Shown: positions 44,894 through 55,782 of the stretch, piece by piece
How positions within the stretch are numbered: position 1 is the first letter of the stretch
Layout of the letters: the number at the start of each line of letters is the position of its first letter
NCBI RefSeq assembly: GCF_902167145.1
Contig: NC_050100.1
Span: forward strand, 216,622,081-216,686,080
DNA: 64,000 nt
Reading direction: 5' to 3'
Source of the DNA: Zea mays
Lineage: Eukaryota; Streptophyta; Magnoliopsida; Poales; Poaceae
Notes under the pieces: model-generated
Seen by the model: the letters and a program-made list of their open reading frames with translations, nothing else
The model's database searches: none
Told to the model about the DNA's origin: nothing
Program-made: the position numbers and the translations under genes

Positions 44894-47800
44894 ATCTCCC
44901 CCTTTTTGGTGATTGATGCCAACACAAACCAAAGCAAATATATAAGAGAATAATTGAACTAGTTTGCATAAAATAGGTGCAAAGATTACTTGGAATTAAA
45001 CCAATATTCATTTCATAAAATATGCATGGATGCTTTTTTTTTACTTTATTTTATTTAGTATTTTGGACCACGCTTGCACCACATGTTTTGTTTTTGCAAA
45101 ATCTTTTTGTAAATCCATTTCAAAGATCTTATGCAAATAGTCAAAGGTAAATGAATAAGAGTTTGTAAAGCATTTTCAAGATTTGAAATTTTCTCCCCCT
45201 GTTTCAAATGCTTTTCCTTTGACTAAACAAAACTCCCCCTAACAGAGATCCACCTCTTAGAGTTCAAGAGGGTTTTGATATACCATTTTTGAAATACTAC
45301 TCTCTCCCCCTTTTTGAACACAATAGGATACCAAATGATAAGTACTTTTGGAAAGCACTAAGTTTTTGAATTTGGTGGTGGTGGTGCGGTCCGTTTGCTT
45401 TGGGCTCATTTCTCCCCCTTGTTGGCATGAATCGCCAAAAACGGAGTTATTAGAGCCCTTGAAGTGCTATCTTCCCCTTTTGGTCATAAATAAATGAGTT
45501 AGGATTATACCAAAGGCGAAGTCCGATCTTTTAGCTTTGGGGTCTTACTCTCTCCAAAAGACGAAGCCCTTTTCTTTGATGCTCATTTCTCCCCCAAGGA
45601 ATAGAGAGTTGCTTGGAGTGATGGCGAAGTATGATATACGGAGTGGAAGTCTTTGTTTTCGCCGAAGACTCCATTTCCCTTTCAATCTACGACTTAGCAT
45701 AGTAATATACTTGGAAACATATTAGTCGTAGTCATGGTACGGGAATAATAGGATATATGCATTTGTACCAAAAAGAAAGAGACATGATCAAGAGATATGT
45801 CAATTAAGCATGATTATAGTTCTATACAACAAAGATTGCTCCCCCTAAATATGTGCATGGAGAGAACACATAGTTTGGCCTAAAATGCCAGTTGCACATA
45901 ATTAGGTTAATGAGAACATATCTAAATCATATAGAATGTGAAGTGCATTGTGTCATAGGATAAGTGTGATGCTCATGACAGTTTATGCACTACAGAAAGC
46001 ATGTTACAAATTTTTTTTTTTAAGCATTTTCCTTGAAGGATTTCAAAGAGACTTAAGGACCATCCACCTTTGGAACAAAGGTAGCTTATCCTCGTTACAA
46101 GGTTAAGCTTTAAGCTCTTTGACAATTAAATCACTTCATCTAGTTTTAACAAAGATGCATTAAAGCATGAGTGAAATTTTAAGAGGTTAAACTAGGTATG
46201 AAGCAGGGATAAATGCAAAGGACATGCTTTCTCTTCCTTATATATAAGATATGCAAAGAGTGTATATAAGAGGAAGATTTAGGTACAAGTTTAAATGAAA
46301 GGAAGTGGTTTTACCCTTTTGTACCTTCTCATAGAGACGCTCTCTTCATTGTGCTTTGTCCTTAGTCTTTGTTGCTTAAGACCTATACTCAATGACAATA
46401 TATGGAAATACTTTGCACAAGAGAGAGTTTTACAACTAGTGATCTTTTTCAAGTTATTGTTAGCATATATCAAATGGATCACAAGTTGCATAAATGAATC
46501 ATGAATTCTCCTTTTTCCTTAGTGCTTATCAAGATAGATGTCAATTAAAATTACCAATTGAGATCAAATTGAAATTACATGAGGCACTAAGAAATATAAC
46601 TGATACTCGAAGTTGTTTAATGATCAACTAATATGCGATCAAGAGAGCAACAAGGACATTAAACTTTTAATCAAGCTTAAAAATAGGAGAATCCACTAAG
46701 CATGCTACTTTAGAAATGAAAGCAACAATCCTTGATAAAAGCGACATTATTTTAACAAGTTGGATTGATGTGTAGTAGCATACTAAATGAGAAACATTAT
46801 TCTTATGTAAGAGACTATATGAAACTTCTAAGACAAAGCAATAGTCTCAACATAATCAAAATATAATAATGGACTCCCCCTACAGATATGCATCAAATAA
46901 TTTAAAGAATTGATTTCGATGCATTCACTTTTAAGAACATAAAGGGAGAAGCATTATACATTTTGATCAAGGCTCATAAATTTAGCAATAAACAACTTGA
47001 GCCTGGAAATTTCATAATGAAAAAGAATTTAGAATGCTTACAACCACACCATTGATTATTGCGAAGACCTTATTGTCCAAGTAGGTGTTGTTGTCCTTGA
47101 TGTTCTTCCTTTTTCATTTGAGTGTCCTCCCTTTGTAGTCGTCTCTTTTTCCTTCCAAACTCACTTTGCTTTTACCTTTCTTCTTTTGGGTGAAGATCAA
47201 CCCATGAGGCTTGTGTACTTTCCCTTCTATGCATATTTATAAGCAAGCTCAAGAGATACGTTAGTAACACAAGCACTAGTTTCCATTTAGTAATCATTTT
47301 GACAAAGAATGAAAAGTGAATTACTATTGGCATGGAAACTTTATAATATGAACTAGATTATTCCATGAAGTATGCCTAGTTTTAACTCATAAAACAAGCA
47401 TGGTTAAATTCTTGAGACTTAAGGGAATAAATCTAATTCATAACATGGAGAGCGATAAATGTAGAAGAATCATATCCAATTTAAGCAATAAAACATACAA
47501 CATACATTATTGGATTGATTTTCCTTGTCATGATAAATTACGCATCTCCAACTAGAAACATATTCTCTACTAGTGAGACTACATGAGTTACTTAGATAAA
47601 AGCATTAGACTCACTATTCTAGACATAAAGAAAGATTCCCTTTTATAAGTGTCTTTAGGATTTGAATTCTTTGCATGACACCTTATTCTTTTAAGAACAT
47701 GAAGTATCTCTCTATATCTAGAACATGGCAATAATAGAATAATTAATGTAGAAACATGCCATGTGAACTTGCAACAATTTAAAAACATGTAGATTGTCAT

Positions 47801-48196
47801 AATATAGAATTTGATGAATACACAATCTACCATATGAGAGGAATTTCTTCAAAGAATGATGACATAATTTTAAAACATGCTTAAGTGCTTTCTATTTCTA
47901 TGTGACTACACAAGACAATTTAAGATAATTGCACTTAAGAATATAAATGTTACCATCCTTTGATTTTCCTCCATGTTGTAGGCTTTGATATTCCGCACAT
48001 GATGATTCTTTATTTCCTACAACATTAATATCTTCCCGAGATGATATGAGTTTTGAATACAATAAATTGAAGTAACCTTGGGTCAATCTTGAATATGTAG
48101 ATCATTTGAAGATTGATAGCTTGAGTTGATAAGAATTGAATTAACTCCCTCAAGCACCCCAAGGGTTCATACCATCTCCTTCTCCTACAAAGCTTG
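44894..48196 (-). other. Element 3 non-coding 3' region replacing pol
   Basis: It begins with the polypurine tract (44894-44909). 44894-45730 is homologous to the 3' region of element 2, with repeated CTCCCCC blocks. 45730-48180 is AT-rich and shows no frame longer than about 90 codons and no pol motif in any frame. The deletion or replacement starts directly after the gag-end junction at 48185. Confidence 0.75.
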
Positions 48197-50071
48197 TCAA
48201 GCACATTTTGGTACCCATCGCTTGATGGGTCCGTTAAGGTTAGTGAACAAAGATCTAGGAACCCAAGTGTCCTTCGTGCTAGCACTTGGTAAACTTGTTA
48301 CCTTTCTAGCACAAGTCGCAATCTTGGGTTGCCTAGTTATATATGAATCTAATGACAAGTTAGGAGTGGGAATTTTACCAATGGGACAATCTTTGCATTG
48401 ATGTCCCTTCTTTCGGCATGTGTAGCATAGGCGTTTTCCAAATTTTGAAGATTTCTTCTTTCCTTGTTTGTTGCCTGCTACATGGTTAGTAAAAACCTTC
48501 TTTTCTAACCCTATGCCTTTTTGTTTTAAATGGGGACAAGATCTAAGCAAGTGTCCCTTCTTGGAGCATTTAAAACAAAGTCTATCATCCTTGTTGATAA
48601 TCAAGCCATTTTTAATGTAGGGACATGACCTAATCAAGTGCCCCTCTTTAAAGCATTCACTACACCTCTTAATGTGAAGTGTGGCTTGATCATTACCTTG
48701 GATGTTACCTTTTGTGGAGGCGTGGTTGAGGCTTTTGGAGGAGGTGTTGAATTTCTTCTTTTGTTTATTCCTCTTAGCAATCCTCAAATCCTTGACATTT
48801 TCTTCAAGGGATGTAGTGCATGCCACGGTTGTCCCTGTCTCAAGCTTCTTCACCATGTGATCACGGTTATCTTGAGAAGGTTGGGCAATGCATTTCCCTT
48901 TAAGTTGTGTCAAGCTCTTCTTTAGCCTCTCATTTTCTTCTTTGAGCTTTTGATATGAATCATCATTTGTTCCTGTAGATTCTAGCTCAAAAGAAGATTT
49001 GCTTGTCGATGAACAACAAGCATTAGCACATGGTAATATAGTATCAATTTGAATACATGTGCATGAGTGAGGTTGTTGGGATTTTAAATTTTCTATCACA
49101 ACCTCATGAGCAATGTTTAATATGATATGATCATCTATAAGATTTTCATGAGAACATAGAAGCATATCATATTTATTTTGAAAAGCTAGATTTTCAACTT
49201 TTAGCTTTTCTATTTGGTCCTTAAGCAAGGTATTCCTATTTACTAATTGAGCGATACAATGTAAAGCGTTATCTTGCTCAATTGAAATAGTTTCATACCT
49301 TTGGACCAAATCATCATGAGAGCACTTTAGCTCCTCATGTTCTTTAGTCAACTCGTCAAAGTGTTGCATCTTTATGGAGAGAATATCTTCTAGCCTTTGA
49401 CGAGCTTCGCTTTGTTCTCTCGCTCTTTCTAGAAGTTTGAGCATGACCGCCTTATCTTCTTGGCTTAGGCGAGCGTAGAGATGCACAAAGCTTCTTTCTT
49501 CCTCCTCATCCTCGTTTGTGCTTCCGCTATCATTTTCATTAGCTACACAACACATGTGGGAATCGAAATGGGAAGACAAACCTTTTGGAGAGGTGGATTC
49601 ATCGTTTGGTCTCCATCGTTCATTTTCTTCTTCTCCCTTGCAAGGGTTAGTATCACAAATACCAAAGGAAGTAGAAGCACAAAATGAACTATCATTTTTG
49701 GACTTATTAGACTTGCTTTTAATTCTAGTCCAAATATCATGCGCATCGGGAATATGTTCATAATGATTCATTATGAGGGCATGATAATCTTCCTTGCTAA
49801 GAGAATTAACCAAGATGTCAAAAGCTAGATAGTTTAAGCGAATACATCTTTGGTCTTCATCGGAAACATCTTCCCTAGCATAGTTAGGAGGGATAATACT
49901 CTTGTCTAAAATTTGTTCTAATTGTGGATCTACGGTTCTAAAGGCATTTATAACTCTAGTAGACCATGAATCATAATTAGAACAATCGGAAAGTAATATT
50001 TCAAGAGTTACCTCCGTGTTTTCCTTGGAAGACGTCTTCTTGTTCTTTTGGGATCTTTTACGAGCCATCAC
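48197..50071 (-). CDS. gag: Element 3 Gag, 624 aa, intact
   Basis: The N-terminus (LLSDCSNYDSWSTRVINAFR, then a region to about 125) matches copia gag/UBN2. A coiled-coil middle (about 215-330 and 380-400) is rich in Glu, Leu and Asn heptads. Three CCHC zinc knuckles follow at about 480-560 (CSECFKEGHLIRSC, CFKCSKKGHLLRSC, CYTCRKKGHQCKDC). The C-terminal WVPRSLFTNL..KRWVPKC resembles the Gag end of element 2. The start codon is about 45 bp inside the primer site. An open gag kept in an element without pol suggests that Gag is useful in cis for packaging. Stop TGA at 48199-48197. Confidence 0.93.
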   Translation of the reverse strand: MMARKRSQKNKKTSSKENTEVTLEILLSDCSNYDSWSTRVINAFRTVDPQLEQILDKSIIPPNYAREDVSDEDQRCIRLNYLAFDILVNSLSKEDYHALIMNHYEHIPDAHDIWTRIKSKSNKSKNDSSFCASTSFGICDTNPCKGEEENERWRPNDESTSPKGLSSHFDSHMCCVANENDSGSTNEDEEEERSFVHLYARLSQEDKAVMLKLLERAREQSEARQRLEDILSIKMQHFDELTKEHEELKCSHDDLVQRYETISIEQDNALHCIAQLVNRNTLLKDQIEKLKVENLAFQNKYDMLLCSHENLIDDHIILNIAHEVVIENLKSQQPHSCTCIQIDTILPCANACCSSTSKSSFELESTGTNDDSYQKLKEENERLKKSLTQLKGKCIAQPSQDNRDHMVKKLETGTTVACTTSLEENVKDLRIAKRNKQKKKFNTSSKSLNHASTKGNIQGNDQATLHIKRCSECFKEGHLIRSCPYIKNGLIINKDDRLCFKCSKKGHLLRSCPHLKQKGIGLEKKVFTNHVAGNKQGKKKSSKFGKRLCYTCRKKGHQCKDCPIGKIPTPNLSLDSYITRQPKIATCARKVTSLPSASTKDTWVPRSLFTNLNGPIKRWVPKCA

Positions 50072-50103
50072 TTCGAGTTGTTAGACTCAAGATGAAGTGC
50101 CTA

Positions 50104-50115
50104 GCTCCGATACCA
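50104..50115 (-). other. Element 3 primer-binding site, one mismatch
   Basis: The minus strand reads TGGTATCGGAGC, where elements 1 and 2 have TGGTATCAGAGC. A single A-to-G change is seen in the tRNA-iMet complement, two bases from the LTR. Confidence 0.85.
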
Positions 50116-50117
50116 AT

Positions 50118-51747
50118 TGAAAGTCGCCTAGAGGGGGGTGAATAGGCGGAACCTGAAAATTAAAACTTTATCCCCCAACTAGATCCCTTGATTAGTGGTT
50201 AGAACAAGATGAACAATTATCGGAGTATAAAAACTAAGTTCTTGCTAGTAAAGAGTATAGCTTTCAAATAATGTGAAAGTGATAAATCTATACAACTAAT
50301 AGTTCTATGATAACAAAGCAAGAAAGCTTAGATGAAAAGAGCACTGACTCAAGTTCTTTTCTTGCGGAGCGTTGCTTCACTTAAATAAGATTTTGACTTG
50401 AAGCAACACCAAATGATATGAGCAAAGAATAGCGCAAGAGAACTTAGAGTAAGGGAAAGCAAACAAATCACAAGCAAAAGCACAATGAACACGGGTGATT
50501 TGTTTTACCGAGGTTCGGCCCTCGAAGGCCTAGTCCCCGTTGAGGAGTCCACTTAAGGACGGGTCTTTTTCAACCCTTTCCCTCTCTCTCCCGATCACAC
50601 AAGGATCGGCGAGCTCTTCTTCTTCTCAAGGATCACTCTTGATCCCACAAGGACCACCACAATCTTTGGTGTCTCTTGCTAGCTTTTACAAGCCTCCAAC
50701 ACTTTGGAGGAAGTTCGAATGGGAGTCAAAAACTCCACGCGCAAATGAACACAAAGATGTAGCACACACTATCTCTCAATGAATCTCACAAGGCGCTAGG
50801 GCTAAACTCAATTGAGTAGCTCTCAATTGCTTGCTCTCTCTTTTGTGGCACTTGTGTTGGTTGTAGTGGACTAAATCTTGTGTATAGGATGGATCAATGA
50901 ATATAGGTGGTTGGGAGGGCTTGAGTATGTCAACTAGATGACTTGGAATGTTGCTTGGACTCCCACACTTTGAAGTGGCTGGTTGGGGTGGTATTTATAG
51001 CCACCATCCAAAAACTAGCCGTTGATGAAGCTGCTGGTCGATGGGCGCACCGGACAGTCCGGTGCACACCGGACATGTCCGGTGCCCCTGCCACGTCATC
51101 CTATCCGTTGGGTTGGAGCTGGTCGACCGTTGGAGGCTTTTGTCCTTATGTGGCACCGGACAGTCCGGTGCACACCGGACAGTCCGGTGCCTCTCTGATC
51201 CTCTGCTCTGACTTCTGCCGCGTGTACTGTTCTGCACTGTATACCGTCAGAGTCGACCGTTGGCGCGAAGATGACCGTTGCTCCGCTAGTACACCGGACA
51301 GTCCGGTGCACACCGGACAGTCCGGTGAATTATAGCGGAGCGGCTGCCGCGCGAACCCGAGGCTGGCGAGTCCAGGAGGCCGAGCTTCCTTGGAGCACCG
51401 GACATGTCCGGTGCACACCGGACAGTCCGGTGAATTATAGCGCGCCGGCTTCCGAGAATTCCCGAGGGTGAAGAGTTTGAGTCAGCGTTCCCTGGTGCAC
51501 CGGACAGGTACTGTTCACTGTCCGGTGGCACACCGGACAGTCCGGTGCGCCAGACCAGGGGTGCCCTCGGTTGCCCCTTTGCTCCTTTATTTTGACTCTT
51601 GTCTTGTTCTTTTTATTGGTTTTATGTTGAATCTTTGGCACCTGTAGAATATATAATCTAGAGCAAACTAATTAGTCCAATTGTTTGTGTTGGACATTCA
51701 ATCACCAAAATCATTTAGGAAAAGGTTTAAAGCCTATTTCCCTTTCA
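50118..51747 (-). repeat. Element 3 5' LTR
   Basis: 1630 bp with a palindrome block at 51048-51547. By reading it is identical to 43264-44893. Confidence 0.93.
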
Positions 51748-54154
51748 GTGAGACTTTCTAGAATGAATCTTTCTAATTTTGCTCTCAGGATAGCCGGCAG
51801 GGTACAAAATGTAACCCTCGTTATCCTGAGGCATGGGAGCCTTGCCCTTAACAAAGTTAGATAAGTTCTTTGGAGGGGCATTAAGTTTGACATTGTCTCC
51901 CCTTTGGAAGCCAATGCCATCCTTGATGCCAGGGCGTCTCCCATTATAGAGCATACTTCTAGCAAATTTAAAATTTTCATTTTCTAAGTTATGCTCGGCA
52001 ATTTTAGCATCTAATTTTGCTATATGATCATTTTGTTGTTTAATTAAAGCCATATGATCATGAATAGCATCAATATCAACATTTCTACATCTAGTACAAA
52101 TAGTGACATGCTCAATGGTAGATGTAGATGGTTTGCAAGAATTAAGTTCAACAATCTTAGCACGAAGTATATCATTCTTATCTCTAAGATCGGCAATTGT
52201 AATTTTGCAAACATCAAAATCTTTAGCCTTAGCAATCAAATTTTCATTCTCTAATCTAAGGCTAGCAAGAGAAATGTTTAATTCTTCAATCCTAGCAAGC
52301 AAATCATCATTATTATCTCTAGAATTGGGAATTGAAACATTACAAACATGTGAATCAACCTTAGCATTTAAACTAGCATTTTCATGTCTAAGGTTGTCAA
52401 TCATCTCACGGCAAGTGCTTAGCTCACTAGATAATTTTTCACATTTCTCTATCTCAAGAGCATAAGCCTTTTTAACCTTAACATGTTTTTTGTTTTCTTT
52501 AATTAGACAATCCTCTTGGGAATCCAAAAGGTCATCCTTTTCATGAATAGCACTAACCAATTCATTCAATTTTTCTTTTTGAGCTATGTTAAGGTTGGCA
52601 AAAAGGGAACGTAAATTATCCTCCTCATCACTAGCATTATCATCACTAGAAGATTCATATTTAGTGGAGGAGTTGGATTTAACCTTCTTCTTTTTGCCGT
52701 CCTTTGCCATGAGGCACTTGTGGCCGACGTTGGGGAAGAGGAGTCCCTTGGTGACGGCGATGTTGGCGGCGTCCTCGTCGTCGGAGGAGTCGCTTGAGCT
52801 TTCGTCGGAATCCCATTCCCGACAAACCTGGGCATCGCCGCCCTTCTTCTTGTAGTACCTTTTCTTCTCCTTTCTTCTCCTTTCTTCTTCCCTTCTTGTC
52901 GTCGCCTCGGTCACTGTCACTAGATATAGGACATTTAGCAATAAAATGACCGGGCTTACCACATTTGTAGCAAACCTTCTTGGAGCGGGACTTGTAGTCT
53001 TTCCCCCTCCTTTGTTTGAGGATTTGGCGGAAGCTCTTGATGACGAGCGCCATCTCCTCATTGTCAAGCTTGGAGGCGTCTATTGGTTGTCGACTTGGTG
53101 TAGACTCCTTCTTTTCTTCCGTCGCCTTGAAAGCAACGGGTTGAGCTTCGGATGTGTCGCCAAGCTCGTTGATTTTCCTCGAGCCTTCTATCATGCACTC
53201 AAAACTTACAAAATGCCCGATGACTTCCTCGGGGGTCATTTTAGTATATCTAGGATTGCCACGAATCAATTGAACTTGAGTGGGATTAAGAAAAATAAGA
53301 GATCTTAAAATAACATTTACCACTTCGTGGTCGTCCCACTTCTTGCTCCCGAGGTTGCGTACTTGGTTTACCAAAGTCTTGAGCCGGTTGTACATGTGTT
53401 GTGGCTCCTCCCCTTTGTGAAGCCGGAACCGACCGAGCTCCCCCTCGATCGTTTCCCGCTTGGTGATCTTGGTGAGCTCATCTCCCTCGTGCGCGGTTTT
53501 GAGTACATCCCAAACCTCCTTGGCGTTCTTCAACCCTTGTACTTTGTTATATTCCTCTTTACTTAGTGAGGCGAGGAGAATTGTTGTGGCTTGTGAGTTG
53601 AAGTGCTCGATTTGGGCTACCTCATCCTCATCATAGTTCTCATCCCCTACGGATGGTACCTGCGCACCAAACTCAACAACATCCCATATGCTTTTGTGGA
53701 GCGAGATTAGATGAAATCGCATTAAATCGCTCCACCTAGTGTAATCTTCACCATCAAAAGTTGGTGGTTTGCCTAGTGGGACGGAAAGTAAAGGTGTATG
53801 TTTGGAAATGCGAGGGTAGCGTAGGGGAATCTTACTATACTTCTTGCGCTCTTGGCGCTTAGAAGTGACGGAGGGCGCATCGGAGTCGGAGGTCGATGTT
53901 GATGAAGTGTCGGTCTCGTAGTAGACCACCTTCCTCATCCTCTTGTGCTTGTCGCCTTTCCGATGCGGCTTGTGGGAAGAAGATTTTTCCTTCTTCTCTT
54001 TGTGGTGAGAAGAAGATTTCTTCCCTTTGATGGAGGAGCTTTTCTTCTTCTCCCTCCTTTTGGTGCGGGACTCTTCCGATGAAGTGCTCCCGTGGCTTGT
54101 AGTGGGCTTTTCGCCGGTCTCCATCTCCTTCTTGGCGTGATCTCCCGACATCAC
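51748..54154 (-). pseudogene. gag: Element 2 gag, 5' part with frameshift
   Basis: The first frame (54154 to about 52880) holds a Lys/Ser-rich N-terminus, the copia gag domain (GKPPTFDGEDYTRWSDLMRF) and one CCHC knuckle (CYKCGKPGHFIAKC). Near 52857-52895 a pyrimidine-rich 10-bp unit (TTCTTCTCCT on the plus strand) is present in tandem and the frame changes. The downstream frame (about 52880 to 51748) carries the Asp/Ser-rich linker and a long coiled coil (KCEKLSSELSTCREMIDNL..). A 10-bp duplication would cause exactly this shift. With element 3 inserted as well, this gag is doubly broken. Confidence 0.85.
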
Positions 54155-54184
54155 TTCGAGCGGTTAGGCTCTAATGAAGCACCG

Positions 54185-54197
54185 GGCTCTGATACCA
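54185..54197 (-). other. Element 2 primer-binding site (tRNA-iMet)
   Basis: The minus strand reads TGGTATCAGAGCC, two bases from the LTR edge; perfect match to the usual copia primer site. Confidence 0.92.
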
Positions 54198-54199
54198 AT

Positions 54200-55500
54200 T
54201 GATAGTCGCCTAGAGGGGGGTGAATAGGGCGAAACTGAAATTTACAAATATAAACACAACTACAAGCCGGGTTAGCGTTAGAAATATAAACAAGTCCGTG
54301 AGAGAGGGCGCAAAACAAATCCCAAGCGAATAAGCAAGTGAGACACGGAGATTTGTTTTACCGAGGTTCGGTTCTTGCAAACCTACTCCCCGTTGAGGAG
54401 GCCACAAAGGCCGGGTCTCTTTCAACCCTTCCCTCTCTCAAACGGTCCCTCGGACCGAGTGAGCTTCTCTTCTCAAATCAAAGCCGGGAACAAAACTTCC
54501 CCGCAAGGGCCACCACACAATTGGTGCCTCTTGCCTTGATTACAATGGAGTTGTGATCTCAAGAACAAGTGAGAAAGAAAAGAAGCAATCCAAGCGCAAG
54601 AGCTCAAATGAACACGGCAAATCACTCTCACTAGTCACTAGGGCTTTGTGTGGAATTGGAGAGGATTTGATCTCTTTAGTGTGTCTAGAATTGAATGCTA
54701 GAGCTCTTGTAGTAGTTGAGAAGTGGAAAACTTGGATACCATGAATGGTGGGGTGGTTGGGGTATTTATAGCCCCAACCACCAAACTTGACCGTTGGCTG
54801 GAGGCGTCTGCTCGATGGCGCACCGGACAGTCCGGTGCACACCGGACAGTCCGGTGCCCCTGCCACGTCATCACTGCCGTTGGATTCTGACCGTTGGAGC
54901 TTCTGACTTGTGGGCCCGCCTGGGTGTCCGGTGCACACCGGACATGTACTGTTTGATGTCCGGTGCACCGGCATGGGCGTTCCTGACGTCTGCGCGCGCT
55001 GCGCGCGCATTAAATGCAGCGCAGGGAGCCGTTGGCGCCGCAGGGAGCCGTTGCTCCGCTGGCACACCGGACAGTCCGGTGAATTTTAACGGAGCGGCTG
55101 CCACGCGAACCCGAGGCTGACGAGTTCCGGAGACCGCGCTTCCTTGGAGCACCGGACATGTCCGGTGCACACCGGACAGTCCGGTGAATTATAGCGCGCC
55201 GGCTTCCGAGAATTCCCGAGGGCGAAGAGTTTGAGTTTGAGTCCCCTGGTGCACCGGACAGGTACTGTTCACTGTCCGGTGGCACACCGGACAGTCCGGT
55301 GCGCCAGACCAGGGGTGCCCTCGGTTGCCCCTTTGCTCCTTTATTGAATCCAAAACTTGGTCTTTTTATTGGCTGAGTGTGAACCTTTTACACCTGTATA
55401 ATCTATACACTTGGGCAAACTAGTTAGTCCAAAGATTTGTGTTGGGCAATTCAACCACCAAAATTATTTAGGAACTAGGTGTAAGCCTAATTCCCTTTCA
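54200..55500 (-). repeat. Element 2 5' LTR
   Basis: 1301 bp with palindromes at 54821-55301. It is 21 bp shorter than its partner, with indels only in the palindrome block that I could see and few substitutions. Confidence 0.92.
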
Positions 55501-55505
55501 GGTGG

Positions 55506-55634
55506 CGCCGAGCTGTGTTACCTCGGCGCCACACGCTGTGGCGCCGAGCTAAGGGTCCAAAACTGCATTTAAAATTTTTTTAGGTTTAAACGTGAATTTA
55601 CTTCAGTTTAAGGGCTAAAATACAAAAAATTCGG
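55506..55634 (-). repeat. MULE A right terminal inverted repeat, outer part
   Basis: It completes the palindrome cut by element 2 and adds a third (55522-55548). It then reads CTAAGGGTCCAAAACTGC..AGGGCTAAAATAC and ends AAAAAATTCGG at 55634; the 9-bp TSD follows at 55635-55643. The end lies only 149 bp upstream of the L29 start codon. Confidence 0.85.
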
Positions 55635-55643
55635 TCACGGAAG

Positions 55644-55782
55644 CTGCTGAAACCAATTTCTAGAGTCACCGTTGGATTCAAACAGACGGTTGAGATAAGC
55701 GACTGCAGAGAAAAGTTGAAAGGATGAAGTTAGAGGATCTCGTTCCACTGAGCTAGCGAGACGGCAGCGCTGCGGAACAACA
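55644..55782 (+). promoter_or_regulatory. Short remaining 5' flank of the L29 gene
   Basis: All that separates the L29 ATG from MULE A. No clear TATA box is seen. 55644-55746 is the counterpart, in inverted orientation, of 25748-25870. Any promoter element further upstream has been moved about 27 kb away, so expression would depend on this stretch or on the MULE end. Confidence 0.5.

Larger units (their letters stand above)
43264..51747 (-). mobile_element. Element 3: gag-only Sirevirus relative (TR-GAG type)
   Basis: An 8484-bp element has a perfect 5-bp duplication GTGAG at 43259-43263 and 51748-51752. Both LTRs are 1630 bp, and I found no difference between them on reading. The internal 5.2 kb holds one intact gag and about 3.3 kb of non-coding sequence; no protease, integrase, RT or RNase H is present. 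It must therefore have moved with enzymes supplied in trans, and recently. Confidence 0.92.
37504..55500 (-). mobile_element. Element 2: Opie/Ji-like Sirevirus, interrupted by element 3
   Basis: LTRs at 37504-38825 and 54200-55500 are flanked by a perfect 5-bp duplication GGTGG (37499-37503 and 55501-55505). Minus-strand order: 5' LTR, primer site, gag (frameshifted, split by element 3), pol (open), polypurine tract, 3' LTR. Without the 8.5-kb nested element it is about 9.5 kb, the size of maize Opie/Ji. LTR sequence starting TGATAGTCGCCTAGAGGGG fits that group; the exact family name is not certain. Confidence 0.92.
28589..55634 (-). mobile_element. MULE A: transposase-, PMD- and GRF-encoding Mutator-like element, interrupted by nested retrotransposons
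   Basis: Its own sequence is 28589-37503 plus 55506-55634 (about 9.0 kb). The right end reads inward CCGAATTTTTTGTATTTTAG; the left end starts at TTAGCCCTTAAACTGAAG, so about 17 bp of left terminus appear deleted. TSD: TCACGGAAG at 55635-55643 on the right, TCACGG only at 28583-28588 on the left, consistent with a small deletion spanning the left junction. Terminal repeats (28589-28845; 37415-37503 with 55506-55634) each hold three CTCGGCGCCA-n-TGGCGCCGAG palindromes (28658-28684, 28694-28720, 28796-28822; 37425-37451, the split 37484-37503/55506-55512, 55522-55548). It carries three genes: a GRF-finger gene (+), a PMD gene (-) and a MuDR-type transposase (-). Confidence 0.85.
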
